Origin: Bauldia sp965232525
Lineage (GTDB): Bacteria > Pseudomonadota > Alphaproteobacteria > Rhizobiales > Kaistiaceae
DNA length: 64,000 bases
Direction: 5' to 3'
NCBI RefSeq assembly: GCF_965232525.1
Contig: NZ_OZ246980.1
Span: forward strand, 3,162,001 to 3,226,000
Shown: piece after piece, positions 43,485 through 52,322 of the stretch
Layout of the letters: each line of letters opens with the position of its first letter
Numbering within the stretch: position 1 is the first letter of the stretch
The notes under the pieces: generated by a model
Databases searched by the model: none
What the model was told of the DNA's origin: nothing
Seen by the model: the letters and a program-made list of their open reading frames with translations, nothing else
Program-made: the position numbers and the translations under genes

Positions 43485-45794
43485 TCAGAAGGCCCGACCG
43501 GCGCTGAACTTGAACCACTGCGTGTCGTCGGTTTTCGCCTTGCTGAGCACGTAAGCCATATCGGCGCGCAGCGTTCCGATCGGCGACGCCCACATGACCG
43601 AACCACCGACAGACGACCGGATCGTCGACGAGTTGATGATCGGCCCGCCGCCTTTCGGTACGTCAACGTCAACCAACGTTCCCGCGTCGGCGAACACCGC
43701 CCCACGGAAGCCGAAGTCAGGCGAAATGCCCGGGAATGGGAACTGCACTTCCGCAGTCGCGTTCCAATAGTTCTTGCCGCCCAACGGCTTCTTGGTCTTG
43801 GCGTCGACCGGGCCGAAGCCATACGTGGAGAAGCCTCTGATCGTTTCGCTGCCCTGGAAGAAGTTGTCGAAGACCATCACCTTCTTGCCATTGATACCGG
43901 TGATGTTCCCGGCGCGGCCGCGAACGAAACCGACGACATCGCGATCCGGCATGAGCTTCGCGTAGTAACGCGCATCACCGGTCGACTTCATGTAATTGAC
44001 GTCGCCCCCGAGCCCGGCGAACTCCTGCTCGCCCTTGATGTAGGTGCCCTGGCTCGGATCCTGGAAATTGTCGATGGTCGAGTAGACGATACTATAGCCG
44101 GCCGCCGAGGTCAGATAGGTTCCGTTCGGGAAGTAAACCGACGTGCTCTTTGCCGTTTCGGATATTTCTTGCTGATCGAGTTTGTAGATCGCGTTTACGG
44201 TAAGGTCATCGGTTATCGGAAGGCCGAAGCGCAGCCGTCCACCGATCGTGTCACTTCGGTACGGCCGGAAGCTCGATCGGCCCTGAATGGTGTTGTAGGC
44301 GTCGACGCCCGCCGAGATATTGTAGCCAAGGAAGTACGGATCGGTGAACGAGACGGTGTAGCTCTGCTCGTCCTGACCAAAGCCGACCGCAATTCTCAAC
44401 TGCTGCCCGCGACCGAGGAAGTTTCGTTCGTCCAGCGACACTTCGGCGATGAAGCCACCCGAGCCGTAGCCGGCGCCGATCGCGAACTCGCCGGTCGCCT
44501 CCTCGACGACACGGACAATGACGATAATCCGGTCGGGTGCGGAGCCAGGCTCCGTAACGATCTCCACGGTCTCGAAATAGTTGAGACCACGCAGCTTCCG
44601 CTCGGCACGATCGACAAGAACGCGGTTAAATGCGTCGCCTTCCGCGAAGTCGAACTCGCGGCGGATCACATAATCACGGGTCTTGGTGTTGCCGATGATC
44701 TCGATCCGCTCGACGTAAACCCGCGGGCCTTCGTCGATCAGATAGGTGATCGATATCGTGTGATTTTCGAAGTTCCGGTCGCCGCGGGGACGCACCTGTA
44801 CGAACGCGTAGCCGGCGCGCGACAGCGCAATCGTGAGATTCTCGACCGTCTCCTCGACCCGTTGGGAATTGAACACCCGGCCCGTGCGCGTCTTGACCTG
44901 ACGCATCAGCGCATTGGTGTCCACGCCGGGGATCGTCGAATCGATCGCGATTTCGCCGAATCGATAACGCTGACCTTCGTCGATGGTGAACACGACCGAG
45001 TACCGGCCGGTTGCTTCGTTGAACTCCCAGTCAACCGAGATGACGCGGAAGTCCGCGTAGCCGTGGCTCATGTAGAAGCGGCGCAGCGCTTCCTGATCGG
45101 CAGCGAGCTTGGCCTCGCTAAAGACGTCCTTCCGATTCAGCAAGGTGCGGATGCTGCGCTTGCGCGAGCTGATGACACTGCGCAGCCGGGACTCGGAGAA
45201 CGCATCGTTGCCGATGAAGGTTATCCGACCGATCGCCGTCCGGTCGCCTTCGTCGATGATGAACACTACGTCGGCGCGGTTACCCGGCAAATCCGTGACC
45301 GTGTACTCGATCGACGCGGCGCTCCGCCCCTGCGCCGAATAATAGTCTATCATCCGCTGGCGATCGCCCTCGAGCTTCGCCTCGGTGAGAACGCCGCGCG
45401 GTTTGGACTGGACCAGCTGGAGCAGCACGTCCGACTTGATCTTCCGGTTGCCCTGGATGACGACGGTGTTGACGACTGAGTTCTCCTCGACAACGACGAG
45501 AAGCCGGTTGCCGCTCACCGAGATGGCAACGTCCGAGAACAAACCGGTGCCGTAGAGGGCCTTCACGGACTCGTCGATTTCGGCGTTTCCGAAGGATTGC
45601 CCCGGAACGATCAGGACGTAGCTTTCAACGGTCGCGTCCTCGACGCGGGTGTTGCCGCTGACAACGATCGTGGAAACGACTGCCGCATGTGCAGGGCTCG
45701 GGCCCATCATCGGGGTGCCGATTCCGATGACAAGCGCCAGCGCCAGGACTGTGAAGACCGCAGCCCTCCGCAAACAATACGCTAAAGAATTCAT
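43485..45794 (-). CDS. bamA: outer membrane protein assembly factor BamA
   Basis: A 769-residue Omp85 protein, the core of the BAM complex that folds beta-barrel proteins into the outer membrane. It has a signal peptide (cut near PAHA-AVV), five POTRA domains over about 45-420 and a 16-strand C-terminal barrel. The barrel carries the lid motif VRGRAG and ends in GRAF, with the terminal Phe expected of barrel proteins. The ATG at 45794 places the signal peptide at the N-terminus; a GTG at 45824 is in frame upstream. A 190-base gap to rseP may hold its own promoter. Confidence 0.97.
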   Translation of the reverse strand: MNSLAYCLRRAAVFTVLALALVIGIGTPMMGPSPAHAAVVSTIVVSGNTRVEDATVESYVLIVPGQSFGNAEIDESVKALYGTGLFSDVAISVSGNRLLVVVEENSVVNTVVIQGNRKIKSDVLLQLVQSKPRGVLTEAKLEGDRQRMIDYYSAQGRSAASIEYTVTDLPGNRADVVFIIDEGDRTAIGRITFIGNDAFSESRLRSVISSRKRSIRTLLNRKDVFSEAKLAADQEALRRFYMSHGYADFRVISVDWEFNEATGRYSVVFTIDEGQRYRFGEIAIDSTIPGVDTNALMRQVKTRTGRVFNSQRVEETVENLTIALSRAGYAFVQVRPRGDRNFENHTISITYLIDEGPRVYVERIEIIGNTKTRDYVIRREFDFAEGDAFNRVLVDRAERKLRGLNYFETVEIVTEPGSAPDRIIVIVRVVEEATGEFAIGAGYGSGGFIAEVSLDERNFLGRGQQLRIAVGFGQDEQSYTVSFTDPYFLGYNISAGVDAYNTIQGRSSFRPYRSDTIGGRLRFGLPITDDLTVNAIYKLDQQEISETAKSTSVYFPNGTYLTSAAGYSIVYSTIDNFQDPSQGTYIKGEQEFAGLGGDVNYMKSTGDARYYAKLMPDRDVVGFVRGRAGNITGINGKKVMVFDNFFQGSETIRGFSTYGFGPVDAKTKKPLGGKNYWNATAEVQFPFPGISPDFGFRGAVFADAGTLVDVDVPKGGGPIINSSTIRSSVGGSVMWASPIGTLRADMAYVLSKAKTDDTQWFKFSAGRAF

Positions 45795-45984
45795 AAGGTT
45801 ACAAGCACCCCGTGTTACCCGCACTCTGCCCCGTACGCCGCCACCCGGATTCGGCCTCTAGCGTTCCCGAAAGGGACATTTACAGCCTTTTCGATCCTAA
45901 GCAAGCCTAGCCCAGGACCCTTAACCAATTCTCTAGCACGCGTTGCTTCTGCGACACGCCCCGAAAGCCGATATCGCAACGGAT

Positions 45985-47115
45985 TCAACGCATAATATCG
46001 TTGACGGTGGTGAATATCATTAACATCACAACCGCCACGAATCCGATGCGGAAACCGATATCCTGCGCCCGCTCGCTGAGAGGCCGCCCCCGGATCGCCT
46101 CAAATGCGAAGAACATCAGATGTCCGCCGTCCAGGATCGGTACCGGAAACAGATTGATTAGCCCGATCGAAATGGACAGGAACGCCGTCAAATTGATCAG
46201 CGGCAGGATACCGAGCGTCGAGAGCTGACCGGAGATTTCGGCGACGCGCACCGGGCCCCCAAGTTGATCGACGGATTCCCGTCCGACAATGATTCCAACG
46301 AGATACGAGACCGTCCGCTCAGCGATGAACCAGGTCTCGGCGACTGCAAGTCCAACCGCGCCCGGGACCGAGTAGCGCTCCGTGCGGATGTCATCGGCTG
46401 TGGCGGCGTGTTGAATCCCGAGGATCCAGCGCTCGCTTTCGTTGCCGAACGCATCGGTTTCCTCGCGCCTCTCCGGCGTCGCGGTCAGAACCAGCGTTTC
46501 GCTACCGCGCTCTACACCGATCTGAAGCGGCGCACCGCCACTGAAGCTGACGACGCGGATGACGTCCGCGAAGCTGTCGACGGCGGTCCCGTCGATCGAG
46601 ACGATGACGTCGCCGGCCTGAAAACCTGCCGCTTCTGCGGGGCTGGCGGCGACCACGGTGTCGACCCGCGGAAGCGAGATCTGGCGCCCATTCACCGCAA
46701 AAACGACTGCGAATATGGCGATCGCCAGGATGAAATTGGCCGCCGGACCGGCTGCGACGATGAAAGCGCGCGCACCGACCCCCTTGGCCGCGAACGATCG
46801 TCGTCGCTCTTCGTCGCTCATTTTCGCGAGCGCGTCGCGATCCGTTTGGCTTGCTTCATTCTCATCGCCGACGAACTTCACGTATCCGCCGAGCGGAATC
46901 GCCGAAAACCGCCAGCGGGTTCCATGCCGGTCGGTGAAACCGAACAACTCCGGGCCGAAACCGACCGAGAAGACCCGCACTCCCACCCCGCACCAGCGGG
47001 CCGCAAGAAAGTGCCCCAGTTCGTGGATGAACACGATCACCGTCAGAATGATCAGCACCGGAACGATGAGACGGAGGACCAATTCGGGGGCCGGAAGGGA
47101 GTAGAAAGCCTCCAT
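45985..47115 (-). CDS. rseP: site-2 protease RseP
   Basis: A 376-residue intramembrane zinc metalloprotease. Zinc ligands are His31 and His35 with catalytic Glu32 (HELGH) in the first span, and Asp329 of ILDGGH in the third. A PDZ domain (about 140-235) lies in the periplasm between spans. RseP-type proteases cut anti-sigma factors and leftover signal peptides. It keeps one PDZ domain, whereas E. coli RseP has two. It lies between dxr and bamA, the usual alphaproteobacterial place. Confidence 0.95.
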   Translation of the reverse strand: MEAFYSLPAPELVLRLIVPVLIILTVIVFIHELGHFLAARWCGVGVRVFSVGFGPELFGFTDRHGTRWRFSAIPLGGYVKFVGDENEASQTDRDALAKMSDEERRRSFAAKGVGARAFIVAAGPAANFILAIAIFAVVFAVNGRQISLPRVDTVVAASPAEAAGFQAGDVIVSIDGTAVDSFADVIRVVSFSGGAPLQIGVERGSETLVLTATPERREETDAFGNESERWILGIQHAATADDIRTERYSVPGAVGLAVAETWFIAERTVSYLVGIIVGRESVDQLGGPVRVAEISGQLSTLGILPLINLTAFLSISIGLINLFPVPILDGGHLMFFAFEAIRGRPLSERAQDIGFRIGFVAVVMLMIFTTVNDIMR

Positions 47116-47130
47116 GTGGCGTGATGTCCT

Positions 47131-48378
47131 TTACTGCAACGTGGTCTTTGCCGCGAACCGTGCGACCTGTGCCGACGCGATGCGACGGCCTTCCCGGTCG
47201 AGAGCCAAAGCGTCCCCGATTGTCGATGGCGACCGGTCCAGACCCGCGGAACGCGCGGCATCGACGGTATCCTCAGCCAATCGGGCGATTTCGAGGAACC
47301 CTATATCACCGCCAAGATAAGCTTTAACCGCGACCTCGTTGGCCGCGTTGAGCACGTTAGTGGCCCAGCCGCCGGCGCGGAGCGCGTCGCGGGCTATCGT
47401 CAACGCAGGAAACCGACTTGTGTCCGGCTTGGCAAATGTCAACTTGCCGACCTTGGCGAGGTCCATGCGAGGACTGTCCGAGACACCGCGATCGGGCCAG
47501 GTCAGGCAGTGTGCGATCGGAATTCGCATGTCCGCCGCGCCCAGCGCCGCAATCGTCGTACCATCGTGAAAGGCCACCATGCCGTGGACGATGGACTGCG
47601 GGTGCACGAGAACGTCAAGCCGCCCTTCGTCGATCTCGAAAAGATGATGTGCCTCAATCAGTTCGAGGCCTTTGTTCATCAAGGTCGCGGAATCGATCGT
47701 GATCTTTGGCCCCATCGACCAGTTCGGGTGCTTCAGCGCTTCGTCGGGGCGTGCACCGGCCATCGCCGCCTTGGACCACTCGCGAAACGGTCCGCCTGAC
47801 GCGGTGAGGACCACTTTCTCGACATCCTCGACCGCGTGGCCGCCCAACGCCTGGAAGATGGCGTTGTGTTCGGAGTCCACCGGCAGGATCGTCACCCCGG
47901 CGCGGTTTGCTTCCTGAAGGAACACGCTTCCGGCGCAAATGAGACACTCCTTGTTGGCCAAGGCGATGCTGGAACCGGCCCGAATTGCCGCAAGCGTTGG
48001 CTGTAGGCCGGCGGCACCAACGATACCGGCGACCGCAACATCGACGGGACGGGCCGCGGCCTCCAGAATGGCCTGCTCCCCTGAGGCGGCTTCGATACCG
48101 GTTCCCTCCAACGCGTCCGCGAGCGCCGCATACCCGTTGGGATCGGCGATGACCGCGATCCGCGCCTTCACTTCCCGGGCGACCCGCGCGAGATTCTTCG
48201 CGTTACCAAAGGCGGTCACGGCTTCCACCGTGAAGGAATCCGGCTGTTCCGAAAGCACGGCGACGGTGCTCGTTCCGATCGATCCGGTGGCGCCGAGGAT
48301 GGAGATCCGCTTCGGACCACCGTCCGAGGGCACGGTCTCTGCCGTCGTGTCCGAGACTGTTTCTGACGACGTGGTCAC
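47131..48378 (-). CDS. dxr: 1-deoxy-D-xylulose-5-phosphate reductoisomerase
   Basis: A 415-residue DXR, the committed step of the MEP isoprenoid pathway, making MEP from DXP with NADPH. The NADPH-binding start is ISILGATGSIGTST (about 25-38). Further motifs are ALANKECLICAG, LPVDSEHNAIFQ (metal ligands), LTASGGPFRE, IDSATLMNKGLE and VHPQSIVHGMV. It starts at a GTG overlapping the cdsA stop (GTGA). The first 23 residues are a Ser/Thr-rich extension. Confidence 0.97.
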   Translation of the reverse strand: MTTSSETVSDTTAETVPSDGGPKRISILGATGSIGTSTVAVLSEQPDSFTVEAVTAFGNAKNLARVAREVKARIAVIADPNGYAALADALEGTGIEAASGEQAILEAAARPVDVAVAGIVGAAGLQPTLAAIRAGSSIALANKECLICAGSVFLQEANRAGVTILPVDSEHNAIFQALGGHAVEDVEKVVLTASGGPFREWSKAAMAGARPDEALKHPNWSMGPKITIDSATLMNKGLELIEAHHLFEIDEGRLDVLVHPQSIVHGMVAFHDGTTIAALGAADMRIPIAHCLTWPDRGVSDSPRMDLAKVGKLTFAKPDTSRFPALTIARDALRAGGWATNVLNAANEVAVKAYLGGDIGFLEIARLAEDTVDAARSAGLDRSPSTIGDALALDREGRRIASAQVARFAAKTTLQ

Positions 48379-49214
48379 CAGGCAACGAGCCCCCTCGCCA
48401 CGTCGTTCGGGCCGCCGTGAAGGAGACCGATGACGACGGCGACCACGGCGGCGAAGACGAGGCCGTCTACCCGGTCCATCAGTCCGCCATGACCGGGAAT
48501 GAGCTTGCTCGAATCCTTCGCACCGAACCGCCGCTTGAGGTGTGACTCAAACAGGTCGCCGCACTGCGAAGCGACCGACAGCGCCACGATCACCGCTACC
48601 AACATGATCGTCAGCGGGATTGCCAGCGCCGCGGCCACGGCCACACCAACCACGATCGCCGAAGCCAGCCCGCCAATCGCGCCAGCCCAGGTTTTGTTGG
48701 GCGACACAGCCGGCCAGAGCTTCGCTCCACCGATGGCGCGTCCAGCGAAAAAAGCGCCGATGTCGGTCGCCCAGACGACCGGCAGCAGGAATGCGATCGC
48801 CTGAAGACCTCCGGTCGGCGCCCTAAGCACCAGGAGCGAGAGGCCGAACGCGGCCGCGTACACGATTCCGATCAGACGCCAGGGTCGCGGCGGTGCCAGC
48901 CCGCCGGCCAGGGCCAACCCGGCGCAGAACAGAAAAGCCAGTAGCAGGAATCCCATCCCGGCAAGGGCCATTCCAACCGCGAGTCCGCCCGCCACGATCC
49001 ATGACGAGGCGCTCTCCGCGGCGATGATCTGAGACCATTCAAGGTAGACGATGGCGACCAGAGCAGCGACGACCAAGCCGCTTGCCAGCCCGCCCCACCA
49101 CGCCCCAAAGGCGGCAATGGCGATAAGGACGATCGCCGACGCAACGCGTGTCGCAAGCTCCCTCGTCGCCACTTTCACCTCCACGGGAGCGGTTGGAGCG
49201 CGGCCTGTCGTCAC
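48375..49214 (-). CDS. cdsA: phosphatidate cytidylyltransferase
   Basis: A 279-residue integral membrane enzyme that makes CDP-diacylglycerol from phosphatidate and CTP. About eight spans are seen. The family signature near the C-terminus, SQCGDLFESHLKRRFGAKDSS..PGHGGLMDRVDG, is intact. The GTG at 49214 overlaps the uppS stop (GTGA), the same coupling as between cdsA and dxr. A longer frame to 49340 runs inside uppS. Confidence 0.94.
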   Translation of the reverse strand: MTTGRAPTAPVEVKVATRELATRVASAIVLIAIAAFGAWWGGLASGLVVAALVAIVYLEWSQIIAAESASSWIVAGGLAVGMALAGMGFLLLAFLFCAGLALAGGLAPPRPWRLIGIVYAAAFGLSLLVLRAPTGGLQAIAFLLPVVWATDIGAFFAGRAIGGAKLWPAVSPNKTWAGAIGGLASAIVVGVAVAAALAIPLTIMLVAVIVALSVASQCGDLFESHLKRRFGAKDSSKLIPGHGGLMDRVDGLVFAAVVAVVIGLLHGGPNDVARGLVAW

Positions 49215-49966
49215 CCGGCGACCCCGCCATAGCGGCGTGAGCGCGAGGAGAATTGGTCTATTGCCGACTGCAGGGCCGCCCCGTCGAAGTCCGGCCAGTA
49301 GATCGGCACGAAGACCAGTTCCGCGTAGGCGGATTGCCACAGCAGGAAGTTGCTGAGCCGCATCTCTCCACTGGTCCGGATGATCATATCCGGATCGGGA
49401 ACATCGGCCGTGTCGAGGTGACGAGCGATGGTCGTTTCATCGATTGCGTCCGGCGATAGCTCTCCCGAGATCGCCTCGGCCGCGACTTTGCGAACGGCTC
49501 GCACCATCTCTTCCCGCCCGCCATAGTTGAAGGCGACGAAAAGCTGGAGCCCGGCATTGCCATCCGTCTGGTCTTCCGCCTGTCGGATAAGTTCGGCGAT
49601 ATCGCGCGGCAGCCCCACCCGATTGCCGATCATGCGAACACGCACGCCCTGACTGTGGAGCTTGGCGAGATCGCGGCGAATGAAGATGCGCAACAGCCCG
49701 AGAAGAAAATCGACCTCGGCAGGCGGACGCGCCCAGTTCTCCGATGAAAAACTGAACAAAGTCAGATAGCGCACGCCAAGCCGTGCAGCGGCGTCGACCG
49801 TACGCCGCACCGCCTCGACGCCACGTCGATGGCCCTCGCTTCTTGGCAGCCCGCGCGCCACCGCCCAGCGACCGTTGCCGTCCATGATGATGCCAATATG
49901 GGTGGGAGGCTCGGCCGCCCCTCCCGTTTCGGCGACAACGGTCTGCTCGGTGGCTTGTGCTCTCAT
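49211..49966 (-). CDS. uppS: undecaprenyl diphosphate synthase
   Basis: A 251-residue cis-prenyltransferase that builds C55 undecaprenyl diphosphate, the carrier for peptidoglycan and O-antigen. Catalytic Asp29 is in HIGIIMDGNGRWA. Other motifs are GHRRGVEAV, TLFSFSSENWARP, FNYGGREE and the C-terminal DMIIRTSGEMRLSNFLLWQSAYAE. The first 20 residues are a variable extension. It lies 36 bases after frr. Confidence 0.96.
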   Translation of the reverse strand: MRAQATEQTVVAETGGAAEPPTHIGIIMDGNGRWAVARGLPRSEGHRRGVEAVRRTVDAAARLGVRYLTLFSFSSENWARPPAEVDFLLGLLRIFIRRDLAKLHSQGVRVRMIGNRVGLPRDIAELIRQAEDQTDGNAGLQLFVAFNYGGREEMVRAVRKVAAEAISGELSPDAIDETTIARHLDTADVPDPDMIIRTSGEMRLSNFLLWQSAYAELVFVPIYWPDFDGAALQSAIDQFSSRSRRYGGVAG

Positions 49967-50002
49967 CGCACGGTCCGTCGGAAAGAGCCTGAGACGCGGT
50001 CG

Positions 50003-50548
50003 TCAGACCTGAGTGATCTCTGCCTCTTTCTGGCTCAGCATTTCGTCGATTTCGCGAACATGCCCATCGGTCAGCGCCTGGATACGATCGGCGACGCCAT
50101 GGCTCTCGTCCTCGCCCATGCCGTCTTTTTCTTCCTTCTTCAGCGTGTCCATGCCGTCGCGACGGACATGGCGGACCGCGATCTTGGCCTGCTCAGCGTA
50201 TTTGTGCGCGACCTTCACCAGCTCCTGCCGGCGTTCGGCGTTCAGTTCCGGTATCGGAATGCGCAGCAACTCGCCTTCGACGATCGGATTGAGCCCGAGG
50301 CTCGATTCCCGGATCGCCCGGTCGACGGCCTGAACGTTCGAGCGATCCCAAACTTGAACCGACAGCATGCGCGATTCCGGAACGCTGATTGTCGCGACCT
50401 GATTGAGCGGCATCGCCGCGCCATAGACTTCGACGGTGATCGGCTCAAGCAGGCTGATCGACGCTCGCCCGGTTCTGAGCCCTGCGAGTTCGCTCTTGAG
50501 CACCGACACGGCACCATTCATACGACGTTCGAGATCGTTAAAGTCCAT
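50003..50548 (-). CDS. frr: ribosome recycling factor
   Basis: A 181-residue RRF that, with EF-G, splits post-termination ribosomes. It shows MNGAVSVLKSELAGLRTGRAS at the N-terminus, PLNQVATISVPESRMLSVQVWD in the middle and LVKVAHKYAEQAKIAVRHVRRD at the hinge. The ATG at 50548 has GGGGA about 7 bases upstream and gives near-family length. An ATG at 50569 in the same frame lacks a ribosome-binding site. Confidence 0.96.
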   Translation of the reverse strand: MDFNDLERRMNGAVSVLKSELAGLRTGRASISLLEPITVEVYGAAMPLNQVATISVPESRMLSVQVWDRSNVQAVDRAIRESSLGLNPIVEGELLRIPIPELNAERRQELVKVAHKYAEQAKIAVRHVRRDGMDTLKKEEKDGMGEDESHGVADRIQALTDGHVREIDEMLSQKEAEITQV

Positions 50549-50588
50549 TACACCATCCCCCTGAGCCATGCTGACGGCGTCGGGTTTG

Positions 50589-51311
50589 TCAGCTATCCGT
50601 GACAATCGTTGCGCGTCCGTTGCCGGTCAGAATAGCAACGATTGCACCGGCCTGCAGAATTGAGAAGACAACTACCGGAATGCGGTTCGCGCGGGCAAGC
50701 GAAACCGCTGCGGCGTCCATGACCGCTAGCCCGTTCTCGAGGACGTCGGCGTGGCTGAGCCGGTCGTACCGGGTCGCGGTTGGGTCCTTCTTCGGATCGG
50801 CCGAATAGACGCCGTCGACCTGAGTTCCCTTCAGCAAAGCATCACACCGCATTTCGGCGGCGCGCAGCGCCGCGCCGGTATCGGTGGTGAAGAATGGATT
50901 GCCGGTGCCGCCGGCGAAGAGGAGCACGTCTCCCGCTGCGAAGGCCTCGTCGGCAGCGCGCTGGGTGAAAGTATCGCAGATGGTGGGAGCCGGAACCGCG
51001 GAGAGCATCCGATTTGCGACATCGCGCCGCGTCAGGGCCTCGCGAAAGGCGATGGCGTTCATGATGGTGCCGAGCATGCCCATCTGGTCGCCGGCCAGCC
51101 GGTCGATACCGGCTTTCTCCGCCGCTGCGCCGCGGACGAAATTGCCGCCCCCGATCACGATCCCGATCCGCGCGCCCAGGCGCGATGCTTCGGCAATCTC
51201 ATCGGCCAGGCGCTCCACCACCGCCTGGTCGATACCGGTGCCGCTGTCTCCGGCAAGCACCTCGCCCGAGAGTTTAAGCAGCACCTTGTTGTATTGAAGT
51301 TTTTCGGTCAT
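50589..51311 (-). CDS. pyrH: uridylate kinase
   Basis: A 240-residue UMP kinase of the amino-acid kinase family, needed for pyrimidine nucleotide supply. Motifs are LKLSGEVLAGDSGTGID, IGIVIGGGNFVRGA, GTGNPFFTTDTGAALRAAEM and VDGVYSADPKKDPTA. It follows tsf by 72 bases. That gap contains a short GTCTG-N4-CAGAC hairpin. Confidence 0.97.
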   Translation of the reverse strand: MTEKLQYNKVLLKLSGEVLAGDSGTGIDQAVVERLADEIAEASRLGARIGIVIGGGNFVRGAAAEKAGIDRLAGDQMGMLGTIMNAIAFREALTRRDVANRMLSAVPAPTICDTFTQRAADEAFAAGDVLLFAGGTGNPFFTTDTGAALRAAEMRCDALLKGTQVDGVYSADPKKDPTATRYDRLSHADVLENGLAVMDAAAVSLARANRIPVVVFSILQAGAIVAILTGNGRATIVTDS

Positions 51312-51383
51312 ACGCCCCGGTCCGTCACCCGTCTGTCGGCAGACCGGTTACACGATGACCGGGACGATGTCACTTGAGCCGCT

Positions 51384-52307
51384 TCAGCCGTCGGTCTTGG
51401 CCGCGGCCGCCACCTCGGCGGCGAAGTCGGTTTCCTCTTTCTCGACCCCCTCGCCGAGCCGGAACATCACGAATTCGGTGATGTTGACGGCCGCGCCGGC
51501 GTCGTTTGTCGCGACGGCCTCGCCGACGGTTTTGTCGGCGTCCACCACGAAGGCCTGCGACAACAGCACGACTTCCTCGTAGAACTTGCGGATCCGACCC
51601 TCGACCATCTTCTCGATGATCGCTTCGGGCTTGCCGGATTCGCGCGCCTGCTCGGAGAAGATCGCCTTCTCGCGGGCCACCACGTCGGGATGGACTTCTT
51701 CTTCGCGGACCGCCAGCGGAGACGCCGCCGCGATGTGCATCGCGATCTGCTTGCCGAGGGTCGACAGCTTGTCGGAGTCGCCTTCCGAGGCGACGCCGAC
51801 AATCACGCCGATCTTGCCGAGATTGGGAGCGGCGGCGTTGTGGACATAGGTCGCCACGACGCCGGGATCGACCTCGACCACCGCCGCGCGGCGGAGCGTC
51901 ATGTTCTCGCCGATGGTCGCGATCGCTGCCTGAAGCGCGTCCTCAACGGTCTGCTCGCTGTCCGGCATCTTCGCCGCGGCAACCGCGTTCACCGACCCGT
52001 CGGTCGACAGAGCCGCCTTGGCGATACCCGCGACGAGGCTCTGGAACTCCGCGTTCCGGGCGACGAAGTCGGTCTCCGAGTTGACCTCGACCATCACCGC
52101 CCTGCCCGGCGCCGTCGCGATGCCGATCAGGCCTTCGGCGGCGACCCGGCCGGCCTTCTTGGCCGCCTTGGACAAGCCCTTGGCGCGAAGCCAGTCGATC
52201 GCCGCTTCGATGTCGCCATCGGTCTCGGTCAGCGCCGTCTTGCAGTCCATCATCCCCGCGCCGGTCTGGTCGCGGAGCTCTTTCACCTGTGTCGCAGAAA
52301 TCGCCAT
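51384..52307 (-). CDS. tsf: elongation factor Ts
   Basis: A 307-residue EF-Ts, the nucleotide exchange factor for EF-Tu. The N-terminal domain VKELRDQTGAGMMDCKTALTE and the core signature VNSETDFVARNAEFQSLV are canonical, followed by two similar core subdomains. It lies 15 bases after rpsB and is presumably co-transcribed with it. Confidence 0.98.
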   Translation of the reverse strand: MAISATQVKELRDQTGAGMMDCKTALTETDGDIEAAIDWLRAKGLSKAAKKAGRVAAEGLIGIATAPGRAVMVEVNSETDFVARNAEFQSLVAGIAKAALSTDGSVNAVAAAKMPDSEQTVEDALQAAIATIGENMTLRRAAVVEVDPGVVATYVHNAAAPNLGKIGVIVGVASEGDSDKLSTLGKQIAMHIAAASPLAVREEEVHPDVVAREKAIFSEQARESGKPEAIIEKMVEGRIRKFYEEVVLLSQAFVVDADKTVGEAVATNDAGAAVNITEFVMFRLGEGVEKEETDFAAEVAAAAKTDG

Positions 52308-52322
52308 GTCGGTGCCTTCGGG